Below are positions 24,101 through 35,954 of a stretch of DNA of 64,000 bases, one piece after another; position 1 is the first letter of the stretch; each line of letters opens with the position of its first letter. Origin of the DNA: Crotophaga sulcirostris. Taxonomy: Eukaryota; Chordata; Aves; Cuculiformes; Crotophagidae. The notes beneath the pieces were generated by a model. That model saw only the letters and a program-made list of their open reading frames with translations. It was not told the DNA's origin and searched no databases. The stretch covers positions 132,341 through 196,340 of the forward strand of contig VYZB01000195.1 in assembly GCA_013397455.1 (NCBI GenBank). Reading direction: 5' to 3'. The position numbers were made by a program, and so were the translations under genes.

Positions 24101-25984
24101 CTGAGGAGCAGAGGCTGAGCCCTGGGTCCTGGGGTGTGCCTCATGGAGAGGTGGAGGTTGTCACTTATTCATGTCGGTTGTGAGTCCTGTGTACCTTTCT
24201 GATGTCCTTAGATTTAAGGAAGCTCAGTTCCTACTGGATCAGGGGTACTTGTAGAATGCAAGAACCTTTATTTGCAGGAGGGAACCGAGTTGCTTCTTGT
24301 GTTTATCTTAGCTGTATGAATGCAAGAGGGAGATGGGTTTGTTCTCTCTTGGTTTGACTGGGGAAGGTAAAATGGGGAGGGAAAATTTTTAAGCTAAATG
24401 ACAAATGTTGATGCAAGAGCTACTGGACAGGAACTAGCCAGGACACTTCTGGGCTGGAAAGGAAGAGAAGATGTATAACCATCAAGGCAGGAAGGTTTAT
24501 TTCCAAGAGAAGTGTTGGGAGCAGGGGCAACACCTGGGCGCTGTCAGGATGGACTGGATGAATTTGTGAGATGTTAGAAGACTGGAGGCAGGAGGAGGTA
24601 GACCTCCTGGTCAGGATGTCCTTTATATCAACAGGACAAAGTCTTAGTAGGAATGTGTATAATAAATTCACAGCTATGCACATGTGATGGCTTCAACAGA
24701 TAGAGAAAATCTCTTTCAAGGAGTGCACCATTCAGTTCTGCGGTGCCTCTCAGCCACCCCGAGTGCACTTGCTGATCCTACAGCAGGGTGATGCAGCTTT
24801 AGTTCATGCTAGGAATCTGCGTATGGGCCCTGACTGATGTGTTGCAGCAGGGCAAATCAGAAACACACCGAGTGTTTCTGCTCTTCACTCGCATTGTTTC
24901 TCCACTCCTGCGATTGTGGAAATGATCTCTAACGCACCTTTTCCAACACCACTTCAACTCTCTGAGACCAAGTGGCTTCGTTTCAATTTCTGAAAAGTGG
25001 ATTACAAGGGAGGGTGAAAAAAAAAATGAAAATTTAGGTGTGTTAATGTACAATTCCAGATTTTTTTTTGCTTGTGCGTGTCATATTTGCAAACCAGGGG
25101 TGCTGCAGAGGAGGAGGGAGAGGTTGGTAGACTCGTTTGTTGTGGAATGAATACATCGCTGAACTAATGAATGGAAACAAGATGTTTTAACCACCACCTA
25201 GAGAGGTTGCTGAGTGGCCGTAATCAGTGCTCCCTAGGAGGTGGCCAAAATGTCTCCTTGCTATTCATTAGGTCAGAATAGCTTTAGTTTTATAATGTGA
25301 TCCTTCTTCCTGACCTCCTTTCTGTTCTTAAATGACTTCAGGACTATAAATTCCCTCCTAGAAATAGCATTATTTATTTTACTGTCTTGTGTTTGTTATG
25401 GTCAGTTGTGATCTTTCTTTAGGAGATGTCATTTTGAATCAAAATGGAATTTAGTGGCAAGAGAGTTTGGTGCCTCCCAGTTTTTATACTGAAATACGCT
25501 TTGCATGCACTAAGATTAGTTTGTTTACAGAATGTTCCTGCTCTTTATAACCTGTCTATGAGAAATGTTTCTGATGTATTAAGAGCTAGTTGTACCAACA
25601 TTTCAGGGCTAGTTTGCCACTGCTTTAAATATCAAGGAAGATTTTCAGATGGATCCCTAAGGCCTTGGCTACAAAACTGAGCAATACACGGCTCTGCTGG
25701 CACAGTGCTGTAGCACTCTTGGGACTGCTTTTTCCTTTTGGGCACACCAAGTCTCTGTTCCCAGCGATACAGCAGTGCAATCCTGCTCCTCGCTGAAATC
25801 GCTGTGTGGAGCTCAGCCAGCCACTGGGAGCAAGGGAAAAAAACCTTCACACCTCCACGGTTATTACACTTCATCAGCTTCTCTAAGTACTCCAGGCAGT
25901 TCCTTTGGGGACTTAAAAAAAAATTTGCATAATAGGTATCTTTAGATCCTTGTGAAAAGTGCTGGATATTTTAAGTTCTGTTTC
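21107..25984. other. No gene seen; unique AT-rich sequence
   Basis: Apart from the hairpin at 23864 and short homopolymers (for example near 25014 and 25060), I see nothing. The 94-codon frame at 23899-24183 and the 87-codon minus frame at 24420-24683 carry no recognisable motif. Confidence 0.6.
23864..23885. repeat. Short hairpin GCACCAG / CTGGTGC
   Basis: GCACCAG (23864-23870) and CTGGTGC (23879-23885) pair perfectly across an 8-base AT-rich loop. The ACCAGT...ACTGGT arrangement resembles the TTACACCAGTGTAA centres of ancient amniote repeats, but no further repeat body is visible. Confidence 0.6.
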
Positions 25985-26325
25985 ATATTGCTCTCTACAA
26001 CTGCCTAAAAGGAGGTTGTAGTCAAGCAGGGGTTGGTCTCTTCTCTCAGGTGACCAGTGACAGAACTAGAGGACATGGACTCAAGCTTCGTCAGGGAAAG
26101 TTTAGGCTTGATATTAGGAAAAAGTTCTTCACTGAAAGAGTGATTGGCCATTGGAATGTGCTGCCCAGGGAGGTGGTGGAGTCACCAACCCTGGAGGTGT
26201 TTAAGAGGAGATTGGATGAGGCACTCAGTGCCATGGTTTAGATGATGGGTTGGTGTCAGTGTTGGGTTCTAGGTTGGACTCGATGATCTCAAAGGTCCTT
26301 TCAAACCTTGTAATACTGTGATACT
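25985..26325 (+). mobile_element. CR1 LINE, 5'-truncated 3' end
   Basis: This is the 3' end of a CR1 (chicken repeat 1) non-LTR retrotransposon. The upstream part reads as the C-terminus of ORF2. The 3' part carries the characteristic stretch GGTTGGACTCGATGATCT followed by AAGGTCC and an ATACTGTGATACT tail in place of poly(A). CR1 copies are normally 5'-truncated and end in short ATTCTRTG-type repeats, as here. The element begins abruptly near 25985 in unrelated sequence, so only about 340 bp of a roughly 4.5-kb element is present. It cannot move by itself. Confidence 0.95.
25990..26241 (+). pseudogene. CR1 ORF2 C-terminal remnant (84 sense codons)
   Basis: Reading from 25990 in one frame gives 83 sense codons and a TAG at 26239-26241, with no internal stop or frameshift. 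The product contains [20 protein letters not shown] and, further on, [20 protein letters not shown] and [20 protein letters not shown] recognise these as the extreme C-terminus of the CR1 endonuclease/reverse-transcriptase polyprotein. The endonuclease and reverse-transcriptase domains are missing because of 5' truncation. There is no native start codon: the first ATG-like codon one could propose (26050) is actually GTG inside the frame. The intact frame probably reflects limited age or chance, not selection. Confidence 0.88.
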
Positions 26326-29300
26326 TGGAAAGTCCTGGAGATTGGTGTGTGCCGTTTACAAATATGATAGATACTTGCAGTTGTCTAGAGACCACTATGA
26401 GGACCTAAAAATCCATTGTTTTCTTCATGGTACTGAGTTCCAACAGAGAATTTGCCTGCATTGTAATTCTAAACATTTATGGGAACCTTGCCAAAGGCAG
26501 AGAAAAAGCAGCTTTTTGAAAAATACAGAAATATGACTTAACTAAACAATATTGATAAAATCTGCAGTGCTGTGTCCTGGGTATTACAAATTAATTGGCA
26601 GGTTCAAAACCAAACTAGTGGTTTGGTTTTCCATATTTCTCAGGAAGTTACTGAACTTAAAATCATTTCTCTTGTTTTAATGCAAGGGTAATGAATAAAT
26701 AAATAATAGAACCAGGCCAATCTGCAAACCAACAGAGATTTTATGTTTTATTTTATTCTTTGTTTATGGGGTTCATAGAAGTTCAGTTTATGTTTTACTG
26801 GGTCTGAGCTTCATACACTTCCAGCTTCAGGGCCAGATGTGGAAAGTACCTAAATGCTGTAAAAAGCCATTTGAAAGATTGTCTGAGTCAGATGGAGCTT
26901 GAAAACCACAGAGATCTCAAAGAGACTCTTGGGAAACCTCCAGCTGAGATTCCCAGATAAACTGGGATTAACTTTGAGATGGTGTGACCCAGAAGTCGGA
27001 CACTTGGATTAATAAGGTCTCCGACAAAATGTCCAAAGCTCTCAGAAGTTCTCCCAAGGTTAAGTGTGGGGGAAGAGGAATTGTGATTGTCAAATAAATT
27101 GTATAATATAATGCTTTGTTTGTAGCTTTTGAGTTCAATGAGCATGTCTGCTTTGAAGATCAGTGGTGTTCTGTCAAATCACTTAAGACTTGGTTCAGAG
27201 TCCTTTTATATTAATGGAATGGCTCCCTTTGACTTAGTAAACTTAGATACTTGCTACCAGTTTTGAGAGACTTGCCAGCCAGCCTGCCTTTTCCTGCTGA
27301 GGTAGTAACTGGGAACAAAATCTAGAAAACGCGTTTGGTGTTGGCACCTGAAGATGGGCTTTAAACTCTACTACAATTACCAGCGATGTTTTCAGTGCAG
27401 TGCAGGGAGCTGCTCGGCTTGCCTAAGACAAACATTTGCACTTGGTCGACTGAATGACTTGCTAGACTGTATTGACTGTATGGCAGTGTGTATGTGTAGG
27501 AATATACCCAAAATCATACTCTCATTTCAGCTACTGCTTATCCCTGAAAGCTCCTGGAGTTCACAGTAGTCTTGCTAGTCTTGCTTTACTCTGGGTTGCC
27601 CAAGTGTCTTGGGCATCCTACCAGGGTGTGTGCAAAATATCTGTCACAGGACTTAACAGCTCATCATCTTTTTCATACCATGAATGTGAAACTCAGTTCA
27701 AGGTTCATAGATTGTGTTCCTCCCCTTGTTCCCATTCAGGAACATTCTCAAGGCACAAAATGCACTCTTGACTACAAAACACTGCCATCATTTTCTTTTC
27801 CAGCACAAGCGGAGGAGTAGGTGGTGATGCAACAGCAGGGTGAGGCCGTGCAGATAGGTTAAGGACAGATTTTGAAAGCTAAACCGAGTCCACCAGCAGA
27901 TTTTGCAGAGTGAGTGGTGTGTATTCCAGATTCTGGCTGATTACAACAAACTAGGTGAAACTGTCCTTTAATTCCTGTGAACTTAAATTCAGGAGTTACC
28001 CTTCTTGCTCTTACTGCATTGGGTTTATGTGTACAAGTACCTTTTCAAATCTGCTTTTGCATATTCTGCCCTGCAGATTAGTGCATTTCTTCCATCTTTT
28101 TCCCAACTTAATTTCACGTTTTTTAAAAACTGAAGATGACAGAAAAGATGGCAATTGAAATTACTTGGTAGAGCACAAATGCTGATAACCACTCAACAAA
28201 AACTGTCCATAGCAAATATATTTAGTTTACCTAAGAGTTAATGGAAAGCAGTGTCCGATTCCAAGTGTTGACATGATTTGTCAAGTTTGCCATTCTATAT
28301 GTTTGAAGTTTCCTTTGAGGGGAACTGACCCAAAAACTGTAACACTAAATAAACACCCTCTTCAAATAACCAGTGGTGGTTTCCTAAATTGCCAATCAAA
28401 TCCATAAATAAATCCACAAACCGAGTGTATTTAAGTCGTGTTTAGCAGAACAGAACTAAACAATAACATTCTTTTTAATATGTATTTTCATTTCAAAGCC
28501 GTTTTCCCATGAACATTCCAAATGTAAACAGCCCTAAAGATTTCTAAATCATCTTTGCCTTTGCTTCTTGGGTGGGAGGGGGGAAAGAATGAATCTGAAG
28601 CTACATTTGAAATACTGAAGTTGGATATGAAAGTCACAGAGACACAATACTGCATATTGTCATAATTATCACTTCTTTCTTAAAGAAAAGAAAGAAAAGA
28701 CCAGTTGACTTGGGTTATGAAGACTGTCTAAGCAGCATTTGAAGTGGTCTTAAGTTTCAGAAGAAAAGAAAATAAGTCTTAGCATTTTGTTCACAGAAAG
28801 CACTACATCATTGTGGGCGATCTTTACACCCCTCAATTTTAGCATAGACATGCAGGACCAGCATCTACATTTTCGAAGTCCTCTGGGTGAAAACAAGGGT
28901 AAGAAAATCTGCTCCAAATCATTCTCTGCAGACAGGGTTAAACAGGAAACAGAGTGAAAGGAAACAGAAATGGGAATAATTTTAAGTTAAATTTGGCTTC
29001 AAGATCTGTCTTTCTGCAGTGTCAGCCTGGTTGAGCTTCCCACTTCAGCCAGCTTTTCTCTTGTGGTGCTCTCAACCCCTTCACTGGTGTGTGAAATTAC
29101 TCCTGTCTTTCCCTTGCCCTGATGTTGCACTGCTCTTCATGTCTCTTTGAATTAGGCCACTGGGGGAAATGGAGAAATGTCTCAAGGAAGACAATTGCTT
29201 CCAAAATCCCCCTGATTCCTGTTGAATTTGGTATTTTCATGGGATCCCTGGCTTCAGAGCTCTTTTCACAAAGAGGTGACTCAAGTCCCATGGAGTTAAC

Positions 29301-32300
29301 AGACTTTAACTATCTTCAGTGAGCTTCAGATTGAGATCTTATCTTTCACAGACATTTAATTCTTACTTCCAATAGTCTTTCTCATTTAGATCATGTTCAG
29401 ATGGTTGCTGGAAGATCTTGGAAATCCTGGCACATCAGTGTCCTTAAAGGGAGGGGTTTGTGCAAAAGGGTGTCCTGTAACACATGCAGCCTCATCTCTG
29501 AATTAGCAGCTGGTCCCATTTTCATTATAGCCATGGGGGCACATTTTGGCAGTTGCAGTAAAAGGAGGCTAAAAGCCAGCAGAAATCTTTCCTCTCTTGC
29601 AGTAGTCTTACATAGCTCCCAAAGATTATTTCCATCAGGTGCTTCCAGAGTTGCAGTAAGGGAACTGGAGCAGAAGCACCGGTTTAGAGTGTAGGTTTTG
29701 CCCGCGATTCTCATGATTATCCTTTCTCAATTTTAAATCCATGCAGTTTTTTTTTTTTCTTTACTAGAGCTAAACCAAACCTGTATCCAGGAGCCTGAGC
29801 AGGGAGGAGGCCTGGCAGAAATGCCCAGCCCATGCAGAGCGTGTCTCCTTCTCCTGGTGCACAGGCCTGGGAGAAACCTACCAAGCACACTTTTTTCCCA
29901 GAATAGCCCAATTCATGCCAGCAGTTCTGCCACCACAGCGATGCCTCGCAGGGTCTGTGCAGTCCTCTAACTGCCAACAGAGCAATGAGCCTGATGGCAC
30001 CCTGACACCAAGAGTCCACCTAAATGTAGGAGAAGGTCCAGATGCAAATTCAGCTGTGGTTTAGGCTTTCTCCCAGCTGAGCATTAGGGACTATCTCCAA
30101 GGATGTGCAAAAGAGGTCTTCTCCCACTTTCCAGACCACTGGTAGCCAGGAGATGAGCTCAGGAGACTCTGTCCATCTCCTCCATCCGCTTGTGTTCCTA
30201 AAGCCAGGATCAGAGTCAGGATGCTCAGGGAGATGTCATTCTGGAGTTTAGAGAGTTAATTTCCCCTTTGCATGAATCAATAGCTATTATCACATGATGG
30301 GAGAGTCTGAAACCTCAAATCCCTGCCAAAGTGCTCTGCATTACACACACACCTCTGTTTTGCCCTCAGGTGCAATAGGCAGTTTAGTGAGACCAAAGAT
30401 GCCAGTTTCTGTGCAGGTATTTCACATTATCACTTAGATTTGCCTCAGGGTGAAAAGGAGGAGGGAATCCTCCGTTTCAAAAGGATATTTTAGTCTATGG
30501 GGCCACTGGGAATGTGTTTTCCTAAGTGCTATCTACAAGCAACAAGAAACAAAAGAGTTGAGGAAGGCTCAAGCCAGTCTTTGTCACAAACAAGGAACAC
30601 CACAAAGAGCACATTTATTTTTAATCTGGTATTAAACCGCAAGAATTAATCCACAATATTCAAACACTTAAGCGTTTAAGTAACATTAAAGCTCACTTAT
30701 TTTCAGAGTGCCTCACACAAAAATTTATGGGTGCCAGTGAGAACAGTAGCTGGGAAAAAGCTGCCTTTTGGTATTCCTTCAGGAGAAATCAGGGGGCTGC
30801 TAACTTCTGCAGCAGTTTGGTTCAGTTGTTAAAAATGCATCAAATTTTAAATTCCCTGGAAAGTATGTTTCTGAAGCAGAGAAAAGCTCTGAAGTTAGTC
30901 AGGATGGAGAGACTGTATGACAAGGAATCAGTAATTGTGAAGAAAGTAGGGGAAAAATGTGAGTCCTTTTTATTTTCTTTCTCACCTTGCTTTACATAAT
31001 GAGCCTTCGTTTTAGCTTGCAAAGCTTTTAAAGGTGGGCAGCAGTAGGGGTGGGAGGTAAAACCACCCCAAATTGTCCAGCTTTAGGATAGGGCAGGAGA
31101 AGGCACATAGGCACTACTACAGAGCAGCTGGTGGGTGCTAAAAGAGCCCCTTGTGCTCCAGCAGAAAAATCCCAGTGGCTGGACTGGGACCATGATAAAA
31201 GAGCTTCAAGATTGGGATAGAAAGAACATTACACACATATATTCAGATTTTAAGTAAAATAATAAACATCTTCAAGGAAAGAGACTTGTCTCAAGTGATC
31301 TTTAGCTTAGGTTGGAAGGAAAGTTCTGTCATCTGAGAAGAAAGAATTGGCAGAAAATTATGTATCCCAGCAATAAATCTTCTAAAACGTATTTTTATAG
31401 CACCTTTTACCTGACATGTAAACTCTGTCAGGCAGAAGAACGACATCATTCCACAAAAGCACTCTGAGGTGAAATGGTTAGCCACGAATCACATTGATTC
31501 TAATTTTACATTCAGGACTGTAAATTTGGAGTAAGGTCTTTGAGGTAGCGATGATATCCTGAATTTACACGAGATCAGCATCTGGCCACTAGATTATAAT
31601 GAAACTGGGGGTCATCTGCCCTATTTGGACAATATTCTCCATCCAAGAGTAAAATATCCTTATGATGATGTTTTTAAAAGCAGGTTCGTGTTTTTTGGTA
31701 CATAGTACCAATTGGTTTAGTAGTACTTTGGAAGTAGGCAACTGTGGTTGAAAATCTGTGTGCTGCAAGGCAAGATGAGGAGTCTGGATGTGAGGTTGGG
31801 GAGCCAAGTCATGATAAATATTTGCTCCAATGTATGGATGACTTTTTGACTCTGGTTGTAAAACTTGCTCCAGTTTCTATATCATGTCTGGGCTCCTATA
31901 CTCTGAAAATGGCACCAAAATAATTGATTTAACTCCATGGGAAACTGGGAATTACTTAATTTGTGTTTTGGTTTGGAAAAGGCTACAGGCACAGTGTGAT
32001 TTCCAGGCAATAGCCCGGGAGTGTTTGTCAATTATATAATTTTCTAGATAGTTTCACGAAGTGTGTAGGGAATGTTAAAGAGGCAGCGAGAAGTTTGAAT
32101 ACTGCAGAGATGATAAATCATCATGTGAAACTCAATAGGAATTGTTTCTTTAGCTGTGTGATATGTGAAAACTGTGCTAGAGGCTACATCTCTCAGAGCT
32201 GCCCATTACCTAAATTCCCTTCAGCTCAAATGTAAATCCTTTTAAGAGACTGAAGATGCTTTGAAGTTGAAGAGTAGCTCCCACTGACAAATTTATATTT

Positions 32301-35300
32301 TTTCTAAATTTTATTAGTCCTTTCGTTCTTCCAACAAATCCTTTCTCCCAGTTTCTGTAAGATACAGCTTAACTATAATGAAACAAGCCTGGAGTTATTA
32401 ATATTTTTGAAACTGTCGCCTCCTGATCTTTCACAAGTTTGATTGCTATTGTTATTCTTACTTTGTTTTTCTTGTCTTGTCATCTTTAATGTTGTTGGAG
32501 TGTGTGAAAAATGAAATTTTGGGAGAGCACACAGAGGCTGCTGGGTGCCAGCCCGCTGCCAGGCAATCACAACCAGATGAGGAGCTCAACTCCCTCCTAT
32601 GCTTCTGTCCCCAGAAAGTCTGCAGTAGTACAAGCTGAGGTGGAAACATTTATGCAGAAAAGCTGTGCACTCTGTGGAAGAAAGCCTATTCCAGGTGAAA
32701 CCAGAAAGTCAACTGGCTTTTGGAAAGCCCCAAAAATTAAGTGTATGGAAGACTGGAGCTAACACATGCAGGTTATCACAGAAATTTCTTATTGGCAGAA
32801 ATCTGTACTTTCAGCTAGCAATGAATTCTTCTAAGAATTTTCTTTCACAATTTTTCTTCAGAAAATATGATTTTTTTTTTTCCCCTGGGGAAATGCAAAA
32901 TTCTTTTAAGGTTTAGCGGCACAGTTGGGTGATAAATGTTAACTTTATTACAAAGCAATTTTACGAAGTAGATGTTTTGGGTTAAAAAATCCAACGGAGA
33001 ACAATTTTGAAATTGCCACTATGTTCCATGGGATTCCTCAAAACACACATAAACACAAACACACCCTTGTATTCACTGCATGACAAAATGTGGACAAACA
33101 GTTCCCACTTGGATTAATAGAAGCTTTATGTCTAAAACTTCTGTTTTACTAGGTCTTTCTTTGCTGTATATGGACAGACTTCCTAGAAGGAAAATAATAC
33201 TCAGACTGTTGAGAAACCCACAGAAGCTGCCTCTGAGCGTGAAGGCAAAATCATAGGCTTGGTAAAAACCATGGACGCCATAGTATTAATCTTTGTAAGT
33301 GAAGAGATATATCTGAAGGAGTTTTTGACCAGAGAACAGCAGTGCTGTTTTCCCATATCTTTTTCTTAGGTTCACTTCGCTTTCTTCCAGTACAGTTACC
33401 ATTACAATTTCATCATGAGAACTGAGGGTGAAGCTCTCTGGGAGAGAACAACAAATGAGCTTGAATAGTCTCAGTGGCTGGAGTTGGTGTGACTCTGCAT
33501 TGTTTTGCTGTGCAAGAGTAAGGATGAGACTGGGTGGGCTGCAAACCTCAGATTTGAGCCTACTCAAATTTCAGAACTTTTTGGATTTTGCTAATTATTC
33601 TCTTTTGAAAAGCCAGCCTGCGCGGATTCCATTCTGGGCTTTTCCAGTTTCAAGACCTTGGTTCATGTAAGCCATGAAAGTTAGAGCTTGGACACCATTT
33701 TGCCTTAAAGGTGTATTTAAAAATCTTGGGTCATTCTTCCTGTGTGAGGGTTTTTTTTTCCTTCACAGGGCTGGAGGTCACCATGACTAACTATAAAGGT
33801 ATTCCCAGGTCCTGATGCTGTTTTGCAAACTGTTCTATATTAAATATCATCCCTCTAGTGAAAGCTGTCAAAACACTTTCATCTAACCTTCACCAGCAGA
33901 AAAATCTTAGTGATGCCACATAACAAACATTATACAAATAACTGTCAGGGTTCATTAAATCTCCTTTGAAAAAATTATTTTCTCCTGTGCTTTGAGTATT
34001 TTAAAATTTTAAGGTGTCATTTCTAAGTACTGTAGTGCTGTTTTGCTTCTGGAACTTTTAGATCTCAATTTCTTTAATTTTAATGGACGCCTTTAAATGC
34101 AGAATACTTGACAATACCTTCCTATCTCTGCTTATGTTGTCTTTTATGCCATTTCAGTGACACAAAAAAAGGACTGACTATTACTTCAGATGAAGCAGCT
34201 GCAGATGTTTGCACGTGCGTTTAAAAAAAGCATTGTGTCCATTTTTTAGGGCAGAAATGGATGGAAACTGAGCATAGAGGTTTTAGGCAGTCCTAAGTTA
34301 TACCTAGGCTGCTTCGGTGCTTGCACTACAACGATGTTTGAAGCAACTTGCCCATCTGCATCATTCATCAACAATACAGCCCAGCCCAGCTCAGGGATGC
34401 TCTGGCTCATGAAAGGATCTCAATTCCAAATTAATTAATGTGGATCATGTATTTGTTATTACACTTAGAAATTCTACTTTGTGAGGGCTGGGCAACATGT
34501 AAAACCAAAATGTCCTGTCTCAGAGGCAGATCCCAGATAGCAGGTGAATGAAGACAGAAAAGTGCTAGGAAAAACTGAGACTGTTTTGTTCTGCGTCATC
34601 GATGGGTAGCGATCTCCTCTTTTCTGTCATATTTTCTGTAAGGGTAGAACTGAATAAATTGCTATTTCACACATATTCCCACATCTAAGTGTTGAATCTA
34701 CGTAGAGGAAAACCTTGTGCTCCCAACTCAGCTTCTGTCTAGATGCTGAGTGTGCTTATGTAGCAAATGAAGGTGTGATTACAGCACTGCTAAACAGTGC
34801 TTGAGGATGGGGAATGCCTGCAATGAAGGTTGGGGCAGAGATTTTGCTGCTCTTTTGCTGGCACGTGCCAGGGCTGCAGGTCATCCCATTGCATCTTCAC
34901 AGCGGCAACTACTTGGCACGGTCCTCCCGTTGTTGCCTGGGTAGTTATTACTTTTCTCTAATATTTCTTTTGTGCTAGTAAAGCTAGGAACAAAGCCAGC
35001 AACACTTCAGATGTAATTAACCCTGGCCCTGCAGGAGCGGGAGCCAGCGTGGTGGCTCTGGGGCAGCCCTGCACAGCCGCCCGCTCCGAACACTGCGGGC
35101 TCTCTGCCCCTGATGTTGCAGGTCAGGGCTTTCTTTTTTGGTGATAAGATAAGGACCTCGCTGGGCTTTGAATGCATTGACATTTGGTCTGAGACCAGAT
35201 TAAAAAAAAGACACACAAAGTTCCCAGAGATCTAAAAGCAGAAACATGTGTTGGAATATGAGTACAGGCTTTTTCTTCTTAACTAAATTGAGCAGTAGGA

Positions 35301-35934
35301 GATAGGAGTTTGGGTGACCCCTTCCTCACAGTGGGTGTTACACAGACTCAGGCTTTAAGCACTTCCTTACGGACTGTCAGGAGACTGGGGTATAATTCAG
35401 TCAAAGAGGGCAGCACAAGCAACAATGTCAAGGGAAGGATTTTATGAGTCAATTTAAGTGAATCCATTTGTTTTCTTTTTAATGGGAACAGCACTGTGAC
35501 TCTGCAAGAGTTAGAAATGAGCTCAGCAACTGGAAACTGAAAAGCAGAAATCCTATTGCTCCTCGGGCTGAGGTTTGTGTGTAGCTGTTGTAATGATTAT
35601 TTTGGTGATCCAAGGGATGGCTTCGATTAGTCCTGCCTTGCCATCACTGTACCTGTGCAGATGACTTTAAATCCATCATCCATAGATTGTCCATCCCTAA
35701 CTAAGGGTATGATATTGCTTGCATTCACGGTTGAGATTTCTTGAAGAAATGGGGCATGTAAAGATTTGCACATATCGTTAGTCAGAGTGCAATGCAGAGA
35801 CACTTCCATGCTACGTGCTTTGTACAGTAAGCTTTCTAAAGGTGGCAATGCGAAGTAAGCTGAGAGGCAAGCACTGAGAGAGCTGGAAGGAGACACATCT
35901 TTACTTAGTGCTCCTGCCATTGTCTCTGCAGCCA
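26326..35934. other. No gene seen; long featureless stretch
   Basis: Almost 10 kb of unique, AT-rich DNA. TTAGGTTGGAAGGAAAGTTC near 31307 faintly recalls a reversed CR1 end but lacks the rest of the motif. A short GAAAAGAAAGAAAAG run lies near 28684. Frames of up to 105 codons overlap and match nothing. Confidence 0.6.
31893..31940 (+). repeat. Possible ancient repeat fragment
   Basis: ACTCTGAAAATGGCACC followed by AATTGATTTAACTCCATGGG recalls the CACTCTGAAAATC and GTAAATCGGCGTAACTCCATTG blocks of the old repeats found elsewhere in the window. The order is not the usual one and the match is short. Chance similarity is quite possible. Confidence 0.25.
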
Positions 35935-35954
35935 GCCAAAGCCAAAGCCAAAGC
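35935..35954 (+). repeat. Hexanucleotide GCCAAA, three units
   Basis: GCCAAA is repeated three times exactly, with a partial GCCA before it and GC after it. It is a minor microsatellite. Confidence 0.85.

Noticed and set aside
31300..31345. Antisense CR1 3' end (TTAGGTTGGAAGG)
   Set aside because: Only about 15 bases fit. The diagnostic ATCGAGTCCAACC block and the tail repeats are missing.
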